The notes under the pieces: model-generated
What the model saw: only the letters and a program-made list of their open reading frames with translations
What the model was told of the DNA's origin: nothing
Database searches by the model: none
Shown here: positions 1 to 8,910 of the stretch, piece by piece
Layout of the letters: each line of letters starts with the position of its first letter
Numbering within the stretch: position 1 is the first letter of the stretch
Source of the DNA: Gemmatimonadetes bacterium 2013_60CM_65_52
GTDB taxonomy: Bacteria; Gemmatimonadota; Gemmatimonadetes; Gemmatimonadales; Gemmatimonadaceae
NCBI GenBank assembly: GCA_002215645.1
Contig: NGFI01000002.1
Location: forward strand, 575,406 to 639,405
Direction of reading: 5' to 3'
Length of the DNA: 64,000 bases
Program-made: the position numbers and the translations under genes

Positions 1-1
1 G

Positions 2-571
2 ACGTATCTCCTCGCACACGTGGCCAACGTGCTAACGGCGACGCTCGCGCTCGGTGGTTTCTACACGTATGTCTTCGTTTACACGCGCTGGCTCAAGCGC
101 AGCTCGCCGCAGAACATCGTGATCGGCGGTGCAGCCGGCGCGTTTCCGCCGCTGGTGGGCTGGGCGTCGGTCACGGGACGCGTCGATCTGCTCGCCGTGT
201 ACCTGTTTCTGATCATCTTCTACTGGACACCGCCGCATTTCTGGGCGCTCGCGCTCAACAAGCAGCGGGACTACGGCCGCGCAGGTGTGCCGATGGCGCC
301 GCTGGTGTGGGGCGAGCGCGAGACCATGCGAAACATGTTGTGGTATACGCTCATTCTCGTGCCACTGACACTGTTGCCGGTGACGTTCGGCGCGCTCGGC
401 GTTCCGTACTTCGTCATGGCGCTGGTGCTGGGTCTCCTGCTGCTTCGCGGCGTGATCCGGGTGATGAGGGCATCGGAATACGCGAAGCCCGCGTGGGCGG
501 TGTACAAGTTCTCGCTGCTCTATCTCGCCCTCTTGTTTGCCGCGATGGTGGTGGATCGGGCTCTCGCGTGA
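2..571 (+). CDS. ctaB: Heme O synthase (protoheme IX farnesyltransferase), C-terminal part
   Basis: The frame is open from the window edge, so the N-terminal part with the first Asp-rich prenyl-diphosphate site is missing. About 190 residues remain. They show the family-typical stretch YTRWLKRSSPQN, then GGAAGAFPPLVGW, then PPHFWALAL, and several hydrophobic helices. The enzyme transfers a farnesyl group from farnesyl diphosphate to heme B in the membrane, making heme O for heme-copper oxidases. The TGA stop overlaps the GTG start of the following ABC exporter (GTGA). GTG at 20 is only an internal codon of the cut gene. Identification is firm; the true start lies outside the window. Confidence 0.93.
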   Translation, partial: TYLLAHVANVLTATLALGGFYTYVFVYTRWLKRSSPQNIVIGGAAGAFPPLVGWASVTGRVDLLAVYLFLIIFYWTPPHFWALALNKQRDYGRAGVPMAPLVWGERETMRNMLWYTLILVPLTLLPVTFGALGVPYFVMALVLGLLLLRGVIRVMRASEYAKPAWAVYKFSLLYLALLFAAMVVDRALA

Positions 572-2325
572 GCGAGGCGCCGCGCCAACCGGCCACTCCG
601 CGTGCGCTCACGGCGCTCGTTCCGCGCGTGCGGCCATATGCGACGCGGCTCATCGTGGCCGCGCTCTGCCTGCTCGTCGCCGCGGCGGTCGCGTTGGCAT
701 TTCCGCAGGTGGTCCGTCGCCTGCTCGATGCAGCATTTCAACAGCACGACCGCGCGCTGCTCGACAACATCGCGATCGTCCTGGTCCTCGCCTTCGCGTT
801 ACAAGGCGTGATGAACTTCGTGCAGGTCTATCTTCTGACGAGCACAGCGGAGCGGGTCGTCGCGAAGCTTCGAGAGGATGTGTTCGCGCATCTGGTGCGC
901 CTGTCGCCGGGATTTTTCACCGAGCGCAGGACCGGCGAGCTCACCAGCCGGTTGTCGGCGGATCTCGCCGTTCTTCAATCGCTGATGGGCACGTGGGTGA
1001 GCGAGCTGTCGAGGCAATCGCTCTTCCTCATTGGCGGAGTCGTGCTGCTGACGCTCACCCACCCGCGACTCACGACGACGACGCTCGCGGTGGTACCCCT
1101 GGTGGTCGGCACGGCGTTCTTCTTCGGGCGTCGTCTGCGGCGCGCGAGCACTGGCGTGCAGGACCGCATTGCGACCGCGACGGCAATGGCGGACGAAACA
1201 TTCTCGCAGATCCGCACGGTGCAGAGCTTCGTGCGCGAGGCGGAGGAGACGCGCCGCTACGAGTTCTTGCTGGCGGACGTGGTGCGTGCGGCGATCGCCC
1301 GCGCGTCGCAGCGGGCGGTGCTCTTCGGGCTCGTGGGGTTCATCGCTTTTACCGGTGTGGTAGCGGTGCTGTGGCAGGGCGGCCGCCTCGTGCTCGAGGG
1401 CGCACTCACGCCGGGCGCGCTCGTGTCGTTCCTCCTCTATGCGATCACGGTGGCGGCGGCGGTTGGCTCGCTCGCATCGCTATTCGGGAGCTATCAGGAG
1501 GCCATCGGCGCCGCGCAGCGCGTGTTCGAGCTGCTGGAGACGACGCCAACGGTGGCCGAGCCCGCGCGGCCGCTCGCGCTTTCGCAGCCGGTGCGCGGCG
1601 CGGTCGCGCTCGAGGGCGTCCGATTCCGCTATGCGCCCGAGCTACCCGAGGTGCTTCAGGACGTTTCAATCCGCCTCGCGCCCGGCGAGGTTGTCGCGCT
1701 GGTGGGGCCAAGTGGCGCGGGCAAGACCACGGTGGCGTCGCTCATCTCGCGTTTCTGGGACGTCACTGACGGGCGCATCACGCTCGACGGCAGCGACGTG
1801 CGCACACTCTCACTCGGCACGTTGCGGGGCTCGGTGGGCCTCGTGCCCCAGGAGCCCGCGCTGTTCAGCGGCACGGTTCGCGAGAACATCGCTTATGCAC
1901 GGCCTGACGCGTCGGAGGCGGATGTGCTCGCGGCCGCACGCGCGGCGCATGCGACGGAGTTCATCGACCGTCTACCGACGGGGCTGGACACGCTCGTCGG
2001 TGAGCGGGGGGTGAAGCTGTCCGGCGGCCAGCGCCAGCGGATCGCGCTCGCGCGAGTGTTTCTCAAGGACCCCGCCGTTGTGGTGCTCGACGAAGCGACG
2101 TCGAGCCTGGACAATGAGAGCGAGCGCCTCGTCGAGCAAGCGATGGAAGAGCTGCTGCGCGGGCGCACGACGCTGATCATCGCGCATCGTTTGCGCACCG
2201 TGCGACGCGCGGACCGCGTGCTGGTGCTCGAGCATGGTCGCATCGTCGAGGAAGGAACGCACGACGAGCTCGTGGATGCGGAGGGGATTTACAGCAGGTT
2301 GTACAGGGCGGAGCTACGGGACTGA
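568..2325 (+). CDS. ABC exporter, fused membrane and ATPase domains (MsbA/LmrA type)
   Basis: A 585-residue half-transporter: about six membrane helices in residues 20-300, then a nucleotide-binding domain. Walker A GPSGAGKTT is near residue 380, the ABC signature LSGGQRQRIALAR near 485, Walker B with DEATSSLD just after, and the H-loop in IIAHRL. Such proteins act as homodimers exporting lipids, peptides or drugs; the substrate cannot be read from sequence. The GTG start at 568 overlaps the ctaB stop, so the two are translationally coupled. The same frame is open back to 307, but that stretch lies inside ctaB. The 3' end overlaps the convergent lipoprotein gene by 12 bases. Confidence 0.9.
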   Translation: MSEAPRQPATPRALTALVPRVRPYATRLIVAALCLLVAAAVALAFPQVVRRLLDAAFQQHDRALLDNIAIVLVLAFALQGVMNFVQVYLLTSTAERVVAKLREDVFAHLVRLSPGFFTERRTGELTSRLSADLAVLQSLMGTWVSELSRQSLFLIGGVVLLTLTHPRLTTTTLAVVPLVVGTAFFFGRRLRRASTGVQDRIATATAMADETFSQIRTVQSFVREAEETRRYEFLLADVVRAAIARASQRAVLFGLVGFIAFTGVVAVLWQGGRLVLEGALTPGALVSFLLYAITVAAAVGSLASLFGSYQEAIGAAQRVFELLETTPTVAEPARPLALSQPVRGAVALEGVRFRYAPELPEVLQDVSIRLAPGEVVALVGPSGAGKTTVASLISRFWDVTDGRITLDGSDVRTLSLGTLRGSVGLVPQEPALFSGTVRENIAYARPDASEADVLAAARAAHATEFIDRLPTGLDTLVGERGVKLSGGQRQRIALARVFLKDPAVVVLDEATSSLDNESERLVEQAMEELLRGRTTLIIAHRLRTVRRADRVLVLEHGRIVEEGTHDELVDAEGIYSRLYRAELRD

Positions 2326-3150
2326 CGTGGACCTCAACTCTACATTTACGTTCGCCTTCTCTCCTGCCGCCACCCGCACGGGCTGCTGCGTCACCCCCGT
2401 GCGCTCGTGCCAGACCTTCAGCGTGTACGTTCCGGGCGGCACCCCGTCGATGGTGAACACGCCGTTCTGCGCACTCACGGCGTAATACGGATGGTCGAAT
2501 ACGGCGAGGTACGCCTTCGTCCATGAGTGCCCGGGATCGCTGACCGTCACGAGGCCCGGCGTCCTGAATGGCAATTCCGTGGGTATCACTTGCTCGCCGC
2601 CGCCAAGGAGAATGGACGCGCGGGGCGCGGTTTCGCCGTTCGCGGCGAAGCGCAGGTGTTGAAGAAATGCGTCGTGCCCTATGATGTTCACCGCGCTTCC
2701 GACATATGCGGCCTGTACTCTCGGCACCAGTTTGCAGTGATCGCTCTCGAGCTCCAGTCGTCGCTCGGCCCCGGGCGCTTTGCCGATGGCCACGCCGTCG
2801 AGCCACACCACCGCACCAGCGAGACCGTTTCCTTGCTGCTGCACCGAGAGATCGGGGATCAAGCCACCGCACACGGGTCCGAGCGGCCCGGTCGATGTCG
2901 CCTGCAGCGGCGGCGCGTTCCGCAGTGTGATGGTTCCAGCGACGGCGCCGGCCGAGCTCACGTTGATCACGCGATACGGTGCATGCCCGGTGCCGATGAC
3001 GACGTCGCCGGCGGCGGCTTGTTCATGCTTGCCCGGCCGCGATTTCCCGGTGGCCTTCGGCTCCTCGCGCGTGCAGGCCGTCACCGCAGACAGCACCACA
3101 AGAGCGCCGGCCGTCAGCGCTCGGCAGGTCGATGGCAATGAGGAGGTCAT
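2314..3150 (-). CDS. Putative lipoprotein with carboxypeptidase-regulatory-like domain
   Basis: The protein has 278 residues from ATG at 3150. It begins with a hydrophobic signal ending in the lipobox-like LSAVTAC, so it is probably a lipoprotein. The middle contains a Cys/His-bearing stretch (DHCKLVPRVQAAYVG, then IIGHDAFLQHLRF) that recalls cupredoxin-type folds. The C-terminal part (GVFTIDGVPPGTYTLKVWHE) is typical of carboxypeptidase regulatory-like beta domains. Function is unknown; similar proteins often sit near cytochrome or electron-transfer genes, which is only suggestive here. An in-frame upstream start at 3186 would put 12 residues before the signal and is less likely. Confidence 0.7.
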   Translation of the reverse strand: MTSSLPSTCRALTAGALVVLSAVTACTREEPKATGKSRPGKHEQAAAGDVVIGTGHAPYRVINVSSAGAVAGTITLRNAPPLQATSTGPLGPVCGGLIPDLSVQQQGNGLAGAVVWLDGVAIGKAPGAERRLELESDHCKLVPRVQAAYVGSAVNIIGHDAFLQHLRFAANGETAPRASILLGGGEQVIPTELPFRTPGLVTVSDPGHSWTKAYLAVFDHPYYAVSAQNGVFTIDGVPPGTYTLKVWHERTGVTQQPVRVAAGEKANVNVELRSTSVP

Positions 3151-3214
3151 CGCTCCGCTTCGGGGCAAGGCGCGAGCCACCTGCAATCCGGCACGAAACA
3201 GGCGAGTTCGAGCG

Positions 3215-4396
3215 TCAGACGACGATCAACTCCCGTTGATAATCCGGGGGCGTCACCACGGCACGGCCCGGCTCGAGATGGACGTTCACCTCGGTGCGCA
3301 TGCCGATCTCGCCGGGAATGTAGATGCCGGGCTCGATCGAAAACCCCACGCCGGGAATCAGCAGCCGCTCTTCGCGCGTCTCGAGGTTGTCGAGATGCGG
3401 GCCGGAGCCGTGGAGCGACCGGGCGTCGATCGAGTGTCCGGTGCGGTGCGTGAAGTATTTTCCGAAGCCGCGCGCATCGATGACACGGCGCGCGACGTCG
3501 TCGACGTCCGCACCGCGTGGCGAATGGTGCGCGGCCGCTTCCCGCTGAACAAACTCGATGGCCGCGTCGCGTGCGTCACGAATCGTGTTCCACACGTCCT
3601 GCGCGCGCGCGCTCGGCTCGCCGAGCGACGCGATCCACGTCTGATCGGCGTAGATGCCCTCGGGCTCGGTGGCCCATAGGTCGATGAGAAGAATGGTCCC
3701 CGGTGTGATGACAGCCGACTGCTCCGCCGACGGCTCGTAGTGCGGGTTCGCGGCGTTCGCGCCCGCACTCACGTTGGGGCCATGGTCCGTGGACAGCCCC
3801 GCATGCTCGAAGCGGGCACGGATCCACACCATCAGCTCGTACTCCGACATCGGCTCCGCGGATGCTGCTCGCTGGCCCGCGAAGGCGAAGGCGTCCCGCG
3901 CAATCTGCGCGATGACGTCCGCGGCTCGTTCGTGAGCGGCGGTCTGCGCCGGTGTCCATACGGCGTTGAAGCGACTGACCAGCTCGCCGCTCGAGGAAAT
4001 GCTCGTCACCCCCGCGGCACGCACCATCTCGATCACGCCCGCCGGCACGCGATCGAGGTACGGAACCGCGTCGCCGGCCGAGTATTCCATGGCGATCCGT
4101 TTGCCGCGCACCATGGCGGCGATGGAATCTTCCAGGCTCTGCCACGAGCTGTATGAAGATTTCGTCCAGGATGCCGGCCAACTCGTCCAGGGTCCCGGCT
4201 CGATGGCATGCCCCAGCGCGTGCGGGACGCCTTCGCGCGGAATCCAGACGAAGATCCTGCGCGTCACCATGCCGTGCAGGCCGAGGAAACCGCCTGCGAC
4301 GGAGTTCGTGCCCTGGAAGTCGAAAAGGAGCCAGCCGTCGAGCGACGCGTCCGAAAGCGCCCGCTGAAGGGCCGGAAGCAGTTCAGGCGTCAGCAT
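3215..4396 (-). CDS. M24 family metallopeptidase (Xaa-Pro aminopeptidase-like)
   Basis: A 393-residue cytoplasmic protein with a creatinase-type N-terminal domain and a pita-bread catalytic domain. All five metal ligands of M24 are visible: Asp in LLIDLWATEPEG, Asp in YADQTW, His in THRTGHSIDARS, Glu in FSIEPGIYIP and Glu in MRTEVNVHLEPG. It should therefore be an active dinuclear metal peptidase cleaving Xaa-Pro or related dipeptides. ATG at 4396 starts the conserved part (MLTPELLPALQ). The frame is open further upstream but runs through the neighbouring gene. It lies 7 bases after the V4R-like gene, so the two are probably co-transcribed. Confidence 0.88.
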   Translation of the reverse strand: MLTPELLPALQRALSDASLDGWLLFDFQGTNSVAGGFLGLHGMVTRRIFVWIPREGVPHALGHAIEPGPWTSWPASWTKSSYSSWQSLEDSIAAMVRGKRIAMEYSAGDAVPYLDRVPAGVIEMVRAAGVTSISSSGELVSRFNAVWTPAQTAAHERAADVIAQIARDAFAFAGQRAASAEPMSEYELMVWIRARFEHAGLSTDHGPNVSAGANAANPHYEPSAEQSAVITPGTILLIDLWATEPEGIYADQTWIASLGEPSARAQDVWNTIRDARDAAIEFVQREAAAHHSPRGADVDDVARRVIDARGFGKYFTHRTGHSIDARSLHGSGPHLDNLETREERLLIPGVGFSIEPGIYIPGEIGMRTEVNVHLEPGRAVVTPPDYQRELIVV

Positions 4397-4403
4397 CGCA
4401 CGA

Positions 4404-5039
4404 TCAGACCGTGCGCGCGCGATCGATGCCGCGCCAGTCGGCGCGCCACTCGCAACTCCCTTCGCCACGCCCGGCGCAGCGCGTGTGCTCCACGGACCCT
4501 GTCGTTCCGATGAGGAGCCGCAGCAGCTCGCGCAGCGTGGACTCATAGAACGCGCAGCCGGTGCTCCCGGGTGCAACGCCAAGAGTCACCGAGCGCGGCA
4601 CCTCGAGCAGAACGTACTGTCCGACGCGACGCACGGTGGCGTTGAGGTAGCGTTGCGCGAGACGACGCGTCTTGCGGAACGCGATGGGCTTGGAGATCAT
4701 GGACGGCATCACTTTCAGCGCGCCGCGCGTCACGGGCGACACGGTCATGTACGCCTCGCGCGCCAGAAATCGGCCCGCGGCGCGCAGCACCGCTTCGGCA
4801 TCGGGGCGACGACCGATGAGGCGTGCGAGAGCGACGGCGTCGTCCTGTGGCGTTCTGTGATTGCGGCGCACGGCCTCGGTGTACCGCTTGATCTGCGAAT
4901 ACACCGTGTCGCTGAGTCCGAGCCGCTTGTTGCGCAGCTCGTCCACGAATTCGGCCTCGAGCACTCCTTCGGGCGTGTCGACGTCGCGAACCGCCTCGAG
5001 GAGGCTGAGCGGAAGGAGGGCGTCAACGGTGGCTAGCAT
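4404..5039 (-). CDS. V4R/heme-NO-binding-like domain protein (DUF2378-like)
   Basis: The 211-residue protein is mostly helical in its first half and ends with the pattern CAGRGEGSCEW near residues 189-199. This resembles the C-terminal Cys-containing signature of V4R (4-vinyl reductase) and myxobacterial DUF2378-type domains. V4R domains bind small hydrophobic molecules or metal and act as sensors or as structural partners of regulators. No DNA-binding or enzyme domain is attached here, so its job is unknown. It is the first gene of a two-gene minus-strand unit with the M24 peptidase and is divergent from the DUF92 gene. Confidence 0.55.
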   Translation of the reverse strand: MLATVDALLPLSLLEAVRDVDTPEGVLEAEFVDELRNKRLGLSDTVYSQIKRYTEAVRRNHRTPQDDAVALARLIGRRPDAEAVLRAAGRFLAREAYMTVSPVTRGALKVMPSMISKPIAFRKTRRLAQRYLNATVRRVGQYVLLEVPRSVTLGVAPGSTGCAFYESTLRELLRLLIGTTGSVEHTRCAGRGEGSCEWRADWRGIDRARTV

Positions 5040-5109
5040 GAACAGCGATGCATCGGGCCGGTTTGCGATGAGTGAGCCGTGAAGCTAACGGGAACCTGAG
5101 GGGCACTCA

Positions 5110-5913
5110 ATGCCTTCCGTTTCGCTGCCCGTGCATCTTCTCGCCGCCGTCCTCGTCGCAACCAGCATTGCGGCGATTGCATGGCGCGCGCACTCCCTGT
5201 CCGGTTCGGGCGCGTTCGCCGCGATCATCGTCGGCACGGCGGCGATGACATCCGGCTGGAGGTGGGGCGCGCTGCTGGTGCTTTTCTTCATCACGTCATC
5301 CCTGCTCTCGCGCGTTCGGCGCGCACGGCGAGAGGACGTCACGTGCGGTATCATCGCGAAGGGAGGCACGCGCGACGCCGCGCAGGTCCTCGCGAACGGC
5401 GCCGTGTATGCGCTCTGCGCGGTGCTATCCGTCACGCTCGAGGGTTTGGCGTCGCAGCAGCTCGCACTCGCGGCGCTGGGTGCGCTCGCCGCCGCGACGG
5501 CGGACACCTGGGCCACCGAGGTCGGCACCGTGTTCGGAGGAATGCCGCGGTCAATTGCGACGTGGAGGACATTGCCCGCGGGAACCTCGGGCGCAATCAG
5601 TCTCCACGGCACCGTGGCGATGGTCGCCGGAGCGACGTTCATCGCGCTGTCGGCGGCGGCGCTCGGACTCGCAACGTCAGTGCCGCTTCTCGTCATTGCC
5701 GGCATTGGCGGCGCGCTGGCCGATTCGCTCCTCGGCGCAACGGTACAGGAGCGCCGATGGTGCGCGACGTGCGAACGGAATACGGAGTGCCGGATTCACG
5801 ATTGCGGCGCGGCTACCGTGCTCGTCGGCGGCTGCGTCTGGGTGAATAACGATGGCGTCAACCTGGTTGCCACTGTTCTGGGAGCAGCGATAGCAATGCT
5901 CGGTACGACATGA
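5110..5913 (+). CDS. DUF92 family membrane protein (VTE6-like)
   Basis: A 267-residue polytopic membrane protein. The family-typical blocks are visible: ATADTWATEVGT, the PAGTSGAISLHGT loop, GGALADSLLGATVQ, and the C-terminal C-CERNTECRIHDCG and WVNNDGVNL segments. The plant member VTE6 phosphorylates phytyl phosphate to phytyl diphosphate; the bacterial role is unproven, so prenyl-phosphate kinase activity is inference. A GAGGGG sequence about 6 bases before the ATG is a good ribosome binding site. The stop overlaps the start of the FAD oxidoreductase (ATGA), placing it at the head of the biosynthetic operon. Confidence 0.8.
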   Translation: MPSVSLPVHLLAAVLVATSIAAIAWRAHSLSGSGAFAAIIVGTAAMTSGWRWGALLVLFFITSSLLSRVRRARREDVTCGIIAKGGTRDAAQVLANGAVYALCAVLSVTLEGLASQQLALAALGALAAATADTWATEVGTVFGGMPRSIATWRTLPAGTSGAISLHGTVAMVAGATFIALSAAALGLATSVPLLVIAGIGGALADSLLGATVQERRWCATCERNTECRIHDCGAATVLVGGCVWVNNDGVNLVATVLGAAIAMLGTT

Positions 5914-7187
5914 CACAGCGTCATCCGGAGTTCGACGTCATCATTGCCGGCGCCGGTCCCGCCGGTTCATTCACCGCGTTCGCCCTGGCGCGCGCCGGCG
6001 CTCGCGTGCTCGTGCTCGATCGCGCGCGGTTTCCGCGCTCGAAGCCGTGTGCCGAGTATCTGAGTCCGCAGGCCTCCCGCCTGTTGAGCGAGATGGGTGC
6101 GCTCGACGCCGTGGAGGCCGCCGGTGCGGCGCATCTCGCCGGCATGGTGGTGCATGCGCCGAACGGCGCGGTGATCCGCGGAAACTTCGTGGCCGAGCAC
6201 GGTTATAGCGCGTTTCGCGACCGGGGGCTCGCGCTGCGGCGCGTGCTGCTCGACGCCATTCTGCTGGACCGTGCGCGCGCAGCGGGCGCGGAGGTTCGCG
6301 AGGGAATCCGCGTCACCGACGTGCTGCGCGATGCTGGAGGTCGCGCGCAGGGCCTTCGCGTCGTCCGCGCGGACGGCCGCTTCGAGGACTTCCATTCCAC
6401 GTTCGTCGTCGGTGCCGATGGTCTGCGTTCGGTCGTTGCGCGGCGGCTGGAGCTCTCGCGGACACGTCGCATGTGGGGACGTCGGATCGCGCTCGTGGCG
6501 CACTACGAGAACGTCGGCGACATCACGCAATGGGGCGAGATGCATGTCGCCGAGGATGTCGGCTATGTAGGATTCGCCTCCGTCGATGGCGGCTTCACGA
6601 ACGTCTCGCTCGTCGTCCCCGAGCAGCTCGCGCGCGGCGCCAGCGGAGACCGCGGCGCCTTTCTCCACAACTGGTTGTTGCAGCGCCCACAGCTCGCTCC
6701 GCGGTTCAAGGGTGCGCGCCGCGCATCGGCGGTCGTCGCGACGGGACCTTTTGCGTCGCATGCCCCGTGCGCGTGGGCGCCGGGCGCGGCACTCGTCGGC
6801 GATGCCGCCGACTTCTTCGACCCCTTTACCGGTGAGGGGATCTACTCTGCCCTTCGCGGCGGCGAACTCCTCGCGCCGCGGCTCATGGAGGCACTCGGCG
6901 CCGCGCGCGCGCGCGACGAGGACGCCGCACTCCGCACATACGACCGCGATCGTCGACTGGAGTATCGCGGGAAATGGATCGTGGAACGACTCATCAACGC
7001 CGCGATCCGCAGCGCCCCCGCGATGAACTACTTCGCACGCACGCTCGAGGCGCGGCAGGACATGGCCGACCTGCTCATCGGCGTCACCGGCGACTTCGTG
7101 CCTGCACGAGAGGTGTTGCGTCCCGGCTATCTGCTGAATCTCTTTCGGCAGCCCGACTTCGCTCGACGACCTGTTCCCAACGAATGA
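5910..7187 (+). CDS. FAD-dependent oxidoreductase, geranylgeranyl-reductase/monooxygenase type
   Basis: A 425-residue flavoprotein. The FAD-binding Rossmann motif GAGPAGSFTAFALARAG is at residues 11-27, the family motif RFPRSKPCAEYLSPQ follows near 50, and the second FAD motif GDAADFFDPFTGEGI is near 300. This superfamily covers geranylgeranyl reductases, halogenases and aromatic hydroxylases, and sequence alone does not separate them. A halogenase-type GWxWxIP motif is not seen, so halogenation is unlikely. The flavin reductase immediately downstream (ATGA overlap) would suit a two-component flavin enzyme. Its place between DUF92 and a ketosynthase suggests tailoring of a polyketide or prenyl product. 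Confidence 0.82.
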   Translation: MTQRHPEFDVIIAGAGPAGSFTAFALARAGARVLVLDRARFPRSKPCAEYLSPQASRLLSEMGALDAVEAAGAAHLAGMVVHAPNGAVIRGNFVAEHGYSAFRDRGLALRRVLLDAILLDRARAAGAEVREGIRVTDVLRDAGGRAQGLRVVRADGRFEDFHSTFVVGADGLRSVVARRLELSRTRRMWGRRIALVAHYENVGDITQWGEMHVAEDVGYVGFASVDGGFTNVSLVVPEQLARGASGDRGAFLHNWLLQRPQLAPRFKGARRASAVVATGPFASHAPCAWAPGAALVGDAADFFDPFTGEGIYSALRGGELLAPRLMEALGAARARDEDAALRTYDRDRRLEYRGKWIVERLINAAIRSAPAMNYFARTLEARQDMADLLIGVTGDFVPAREVLRPGYLLNLFRQPDFARRPVPNE

Positions 7188-7663
7188 CGCTCGATCCCGA
7201 TGCCTTCCGCAGCGTACTCGGCCGCTTCGCGTCGGGTGTGACAGTCGTGACCACAGTGGACGCGAAAGGGCGCGATGAAGGCATGACCGTGAGCGCGTTC
7301 TGTTCGGTGAGTCTATTTCCGGCTCTCGTGCTCATCTGCGTGGATCACGGCGCGTCCATGCTCGAAGCACTCGGCCATGCGGAACGGTTCGGCGTCAACA
7401 TCCTTGCATCCGACCAGGAAGCTCTGTCGCGCCGGTTCGCCGCGGAGGACTCGTCGCACCGGTTCGACGGGCTGGGCTTCACGCGCGGCGAGAGTGGTGT
7501 CGTCCTGCTCGAGGATGCGCTCGCACATCTCGAGTGTCGCATCACGTCACGACATTCAGCCGGTGATCACACGATCTTCATCGGCGCCGTGGAGCGCGCG
7601 GATGCGGGGGACGCACGCCCGCTGCTGTACTATCGCGGCGGTTACGCGCAGCTTGAGCGCTAG
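7184..7663 (+). CDS. Flavin reductase family protein
   Basis: A 159-residue protein with the flavin-reductase-like split-barrel pattern: FRSVLGRFASGVTVVTT at the start, then MTVSAFCSVSLFPALVLICVD, GVNILASDQEALSRRFA, and the closing IFIGAVE...PLLYYRGGY. Such proteins reduce FMN or FAD with NAD(P)H and hand it to a monooxygenase partner. ATG at 7184 overlaps the upstream oxidoreductase stop (ATGA), so the pair is probably made in equal amounts. The frame is open further upstream, but only inside the neighbour. Identification is firm; the partner assignment is inferred from adjacency. Confidence 0.87.
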   Translation: MTLDPDAFRSVLGRFASGVTVVTTVDAKGRDEGMTVSAFCSVSLFPALVLICVDHGASMLEALGHAERFGVNILASDQEALSRRFAAEDSSHRFDGLGFTRGESGVVLLEDALAHLECRITSRHSAGDHTIFIGAVERADAGDARPLLYYRGGYAQLER

Positions 7664-7667
7664 CAAC

Positions 7668-8357
7668 GTGCTGACTCCGCGCCGCCATCGCGGCGTCGAG
7701 CACCTCGACGATCCTCGAACGGATCCCGCCACCCGGGAGCGGTCGCTCCGCGACGTCCGGGTTTCGAACGTGTTGCTCGGCGGACGACGAGCGGTCCTCT
7801 CCGAACTGGCGCGAGTGCTGCCGCGCCTCGGCACCGACGTCACGCTGCTCGACGTCGGGACCGGCCTCGCCGACATTCCGTCGAGCGCGGCGGGTCTGGC
7901 CTCGCGGCGCGGCGTACGCCTTCGCACCTTCGGGGTGGACGAGGCCGAATCGCTGGCGCGGCGAAATATACGAGTGCTCGACGGAAGTCTCTGCGCCGAC
8001 GTGCGGCATCTGCCGTTCGCCAACGCGAGTGTCGACGTCGTGACCTGTTCCCAACTGCTCCATCATTTCGAGGACGCGGAGCTCGCTGCCGTGATCCTCG
8101 AGCTCCACCGCGTTGCGCGGCGAGCGGTGATCATCAGCGACCTTCGGCGGAGCTGGCTGGCCGCGGCGGGATTCTGGCTGGTGACCTGGCCACTGGGATT
8201 CCACCGGATCACTCGGCACGATGGCACCGTGTCCGTGTTGCGGGGCTTCACGCCACGCGAGCTGGCGGAAACGGTGAGCCGCGCCACCGGGCGGACGCCG
8301 GAGGTGCGGCAACACCCTGCGTTCCGCATTACTCTCACCTGGATGCCCGCGACATGA
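7668..8357 (+). CDS. SAM-dependent methyltransferase (class I)
   Basis: About 229 residues from GTG at 7668, four bases after the flavin reductase stop. Motif I is LLDVGTGLADIPSSAA near residue 62. The later acidic block VDVVTCSQLLHHFEDAELAAVILELHRVARR is the usual post-motif region of small-molecule methyltransferases. A C-terminal hydrophobic segment (AAAGFWLVTWPLGF) resembles those of methyltransferases found beside polyketide synthases. TTG at 7653 is an alternative start. The stop overlaps the SRPBCC gene (ATGA). It probably O- or C-methylates the product of this operon; the substrate is unknown. Confidence 0.82.
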   Translation: MLTPRRHRGVEHLDDPRTDPATRERSLRDVRVSNVLLGGRRAVLSELARVLPRLGTDVTLLDVGTGLADIPSSAAGLASRRGVRLRTFGVDEAESLARRNIRVLDGSLCADVRHLPFANASVDVVTCSQLLHHFEDAELAAVILELHRVARRAVIISDLRRSWLAAAGFWLVTWPLGFHRITRHDGTVSVLRGFTPRELAETVSRATGRTPEVRQHPAFRITLTWMPAT

Positions 8358-8893
8358 GCGACCTGCCGCCATTCGATCTCGGACCGCTGCCCATCGGCAA
8401 GAGCATGTCCACGGTGGACGAACAGCTCGTACGCGCGCCGCTGCACACGATCTTCTCGCTGGCGGCGGACGTGGAGCGGTGGCCCGCACTGCTCAAGCAC
8501 TACCGGTACGTCCGATTCGTGGAGCGACGCCGCGACGGCGGCGGTATCGTGGAGATGAGCGCCAATCGGCCCTTTGGAGTCGTCCTCTGGCCCACGTCGT
8601 GGAAATCGAAGATGCAGGTGCTTCGCCCAACGGCAGCCTCGTCCGCTAGCATCAGGTTTGCACACGTCGAGGGCGTGACGCGCGGCATGGAGGTCGAATG
8701 GACCTTCCGTGAAGCCCCAGGGGGAACGCACGTACGCATCGTGCACGTGTGGGATGGTCCCGACGTACCGCTCGTGGGATCGTCCGCGGCAACGCTCGTC
8801 ATCGGTCCCGTGTTCGTGCACGGGATTGCCAGCCGCACACTCGCGGGCCTGGCCGAACACGCCGAGCGTACCGCAATCGGCGCGGGAAACTAG
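8354..8893 (+). CDS. SRPBCC family protein (polyketide cyclase/aromatase-like)
   Basis: A 179-residue START/SRPBCC-fold protein. The typical opening VDEQLVRAPLHTIFSLAADVERWPALLKHYRYVRF is present (residues 21-55), then beta strands, then a long C-terminal helix with HGIASRTLAGLAEHAE. Members of this fold guide cyclisation of polyketides or bind hydrophobic ligands. The gene sits between a methyltransferase (ATGA overlap) and a ketosynthase, which favours a cyclase role in the same pathway. No catalytic residue can be assigned from sequence alone. Confidence 0.8.
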   Translation: MSDLPPFDLGPLPIGKSMSTVDEQLVRAPLHTIFSLAADVERWPALLKHYRYVRFVERRRDGGGIVEMSANRPFGVVLWPTSWKSKMQVLRPTAASSASIRFAHVEGVTRGMEVEWTFREAPGGTHVRIVHVWDGPDVPLVGSSAATLVIGPVFVHGIASRTLAGLAEHAERTAIGAGN

Positions 8894-8910
8894 CTGATGT
8901 GGAGGATGAG

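Noticed and set aside
5910-7187. Flavin-dependent halogenase
   Set aside because: FAD motifs and a partner flavin reductase are present, but I do not see the halogenase GWxWxIP motif.
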